Shown: piece by piece, positions 62,386 to 63,648 of the stretch
How the letters are laid out: each line of letters starts with the position of its first letter
How positions within the stretch are numbered: position 1 is the stretch's first letter
DNA from: an uncultured Erysipelotrichaceae bacterium
GTDB taxonomy: Bacteria; Bacillota_I; Bacilli_A; RF39; UBA660
Direction of reading: 5' to 3'
NCBI GenBank assembly: GCA_902798815.1
Contig: CADBYH010000005.1
Span: 1 to 63,648, forward strand
Length of the DNA stretch: 63,648 bases
The notes under the pieces: generated by a model
What the model saw: the letters and a program-made list of their open reading frames with translations, nothing else
What the model was told of the DNA's origin: nothing
Database searches by the model: none
Position numbers and translations under genes: made by a program

Positions 62386-62527
62386 CTCATCTCACCACCA
62401 TTCGTACCGCCTTGTATTCTCTATCATGTAAAATTATACATACTACCATTAAAATTATATCAATTTTTTTTTCCATTTTCAAGATATATTATAAAGTTAT
62501 TTAGTTTACAAATAAGTGTAAATTCAA

Positions 62528-62559
62528 ATAAAAAAACCAACTCGTTTTTAAGTCGGTTT
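62528..62559 (-). terminator. intrinsic terminator upstream of the main cluster
   Basis: The minus-strand stem AAAACCGACTT / GAGTTGGTTTT, containing mismatches/GU pairs, is followed by a T-run, directly after the stop at 62560. Confidence 0.65.
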
Positions 62560-63648
62560 TTATGAACCTACACCATATACATCTTTAGTTAATCCAAAAC
62601 TAATTCTTACATTAGAGTTTTTAGATATTACATCATAGTTATCTATATCTTGTCCTTCTAACCATATATATACCCTTACTTTTGTTATAGAATTACCCGC
62701 AAGCGTAAACAAACTATTACCAGTTCCATAAGTTGTAGAATTATCAGGCGATTTATAAGTAGTAATAGTATTAAGGAATTTATCGTCTGTTGATCCTGAT
62801 GTTGCTGTATAACTATTAACACCACTACCATCATATATATCAACATTATCAGATGCAGTTATTGTATTCTTTATAAAATACGTGACCTTGTTCGTTGTTG
62901 TAGTAATCGCTGTACATGCTGTTGTCGTATATGCACCTGTAGAATCTCTTTTTTTACAAGCATTATTAAAATATGATACAGCCCCATCTGTATGTACATT
63001 ATGATTTGGTTCCCACACATTCCAATAATATTTTTGAGCTGATATCGAACAAATTTTATATATATTTGTCGAAGAAGAAGTGGTTGAATTACACCCTAAT
63101 CCTGTAACAGTTGAAACACTTGCTCCTCTTGCTTTAACACCTGCTAGTGGATAAAAACCTACTCTAAGTGAGTTTGCCGCTCCATAATTTGTACTTCCAT
63201 CTACGGTTGCAGTTGGATTTTTCATCAAATATATATATTCTGCTGCACAATTATTAGCATTGGTACATGTATAATTATTATTACTATATTGAGTACCTGT
63301 TCCATTACGAATAAATAAATCAAAGGCCACATATCCTTCCGCTTCTGAAACATAAGTTGTTGGATTAGTAGAAGCAACACTATAATTATCAACTCTATTC
63401 GCAACTATTCTATATCCTCCAGGTGTTGCAGATAAACTTGTTTTTTCAAAAAATTTAAGTCTTCCCACAGTAGTATCAATTGTTCCGGGAGATGACAATG
63501 GAACTAGCCCTGATGTTGGCCATTTATTTGTATTTCCTACATATGCATGATCTCCACTTCCTGATGTTGATGTTATTGTAGTTTGTGATATTGTAAGTTT
63601 ATCATTTCCACTTTTCCAATGTTCTCCATCAAGCGATACTTCTAATCC
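62560..63648 (-). CDS. YAWF-family surface protein, 5' end outside the window
   Basis: The frame stays open to the right edge and begins, within the window, at the segment LEVSLDGEHWKSGNDKL, so the N-terminal signal lies beyond position 63648. The sequence is almost identical to the gene at 31990 over long blocks (for example LSATPGGYRIVANRVDNY, ATVDGSTNYGAANSLRVGFY and YIWLEGQDIDNYDV), with variable segments in between. It has both Cys pairs and the WEPN motif. A terminator follows. The two copies look like products of recent duplication or gene conversion. Confidence 0.75.
   Translation of the reverse strand, partial: GLEVSLDGEHWKSGNDKLTISQTTITSTSGSGDHAYVGNTNKWPTSGLVPLSSPGTIDTTVGRLKFFEKTSLSATPGGYRIVANRVDNYSVASTNPTTYVSEAEGYVAFDLFIRNGTGTQYSNNNYTCTNANNCAAEYIYLMKNPTATVDGSTNYGAANSLRVGFYPLAGVKARGASVSTVTGLGCNSTTSSSTNIYKICSISAQKYYWNVWEPNHNVHTDGAVSYFNNACKKRDSTGAYTTTACTAITTTTNKVTYFIKNTITASDNVDIYDGSGVNSYTATSGSTDDKFLNTITTYKSPDNSTTYGTGNSLFTLAGNSITKVRVYIWLEGQDIDNYDVISKNSNVRISFGLTKDVYGVGS

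Overview
The window is very AT-rich, gene-dense and almost entirely coded on the minus strand. It looks like a chromosomal segment of an anaerobic, low-GC Bacillota (Firmicutes), possibly one of the uncultured gut Bacilli/Mollicutes-like lineages. The evidence is strong GGAGG-type ribosome binding sites, pyruvate:ferredoxin oxidoreductase, a forespore-type sigma factor with SpoVAC/SpoVAD/SpoVAE, a class B sortase, ScpA/ScpB and a FemABX enzyme. The lineage assignment is inference.

Layout, left to right (transcription mostly right to left). Positions 1-563 are intergenic. 564-5666 is an ABC exporter with a two-component system. 5663-7132 holds two copies of a YhfC-like membrane protein, one broken by frameshifts, each behind a similar promoter with 9-bp direct repeats. 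7413-14287 holds a small Spo0A-C-like protein, recG, a putative structured RNA on the plus strand, an acidic membrane protein and nifJ. 14417-23901 is an envelope region: two phosphodiester glycosidase-like proteins, a TM-SGNH hydrolase fusion, a lone prepilin-like protein, three glycosyltransferase genes and a repeat-rich membrane protein. 23993-27176 holds RNA-modification, glycosyltransferase and apt genes. 27223-31742 is a second envelope/cell-wall block (lipoprotein, lytic-transglycosylase-like, pseudo-signal-peptidase, P60-like, FemABX), followed by tRNA-Leu(CAA). 31990-33246 is a surface protein. 33351-34650 is scpB-scpA, and 34741 is a plus-strand RNHCP protein. 35067-38822 holds a sortase B, spoVAE-spoVAD-spoVAC and a SigF/SigG-like sigma factor.

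The most distinctive part is 38930-63648. It is a nearly continuous block of tightly spaced genes on one strand. It encodes seven members of a family of about 350-460 aa membrane-signal proteins (counting the copy at 31990), recognised by an N-terminal YAWF motif and a C-terminal YIWLEGQDVDN-like motif. It also encodes more distant TasA-like secreted proteins, a large GLUG-type repeat protein, two apparently active SipW/ER-type signal peptidases, and two signal-peptidase-fold proteins that lack catalytic residues (a third lies at 29360). Alongside these are a membrane-anchored McrB-like AAA+ ATPase with a partner, a helical 537-aa protein and a 53-aa protein. My reading is that this is a dedicated export, processing and assembly system for a TasA/camelysin-like surface fibre or coat, with an AAA+ motor added. 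The component families are inferred from sequence motifs; the assembled-system interpretation is inference.
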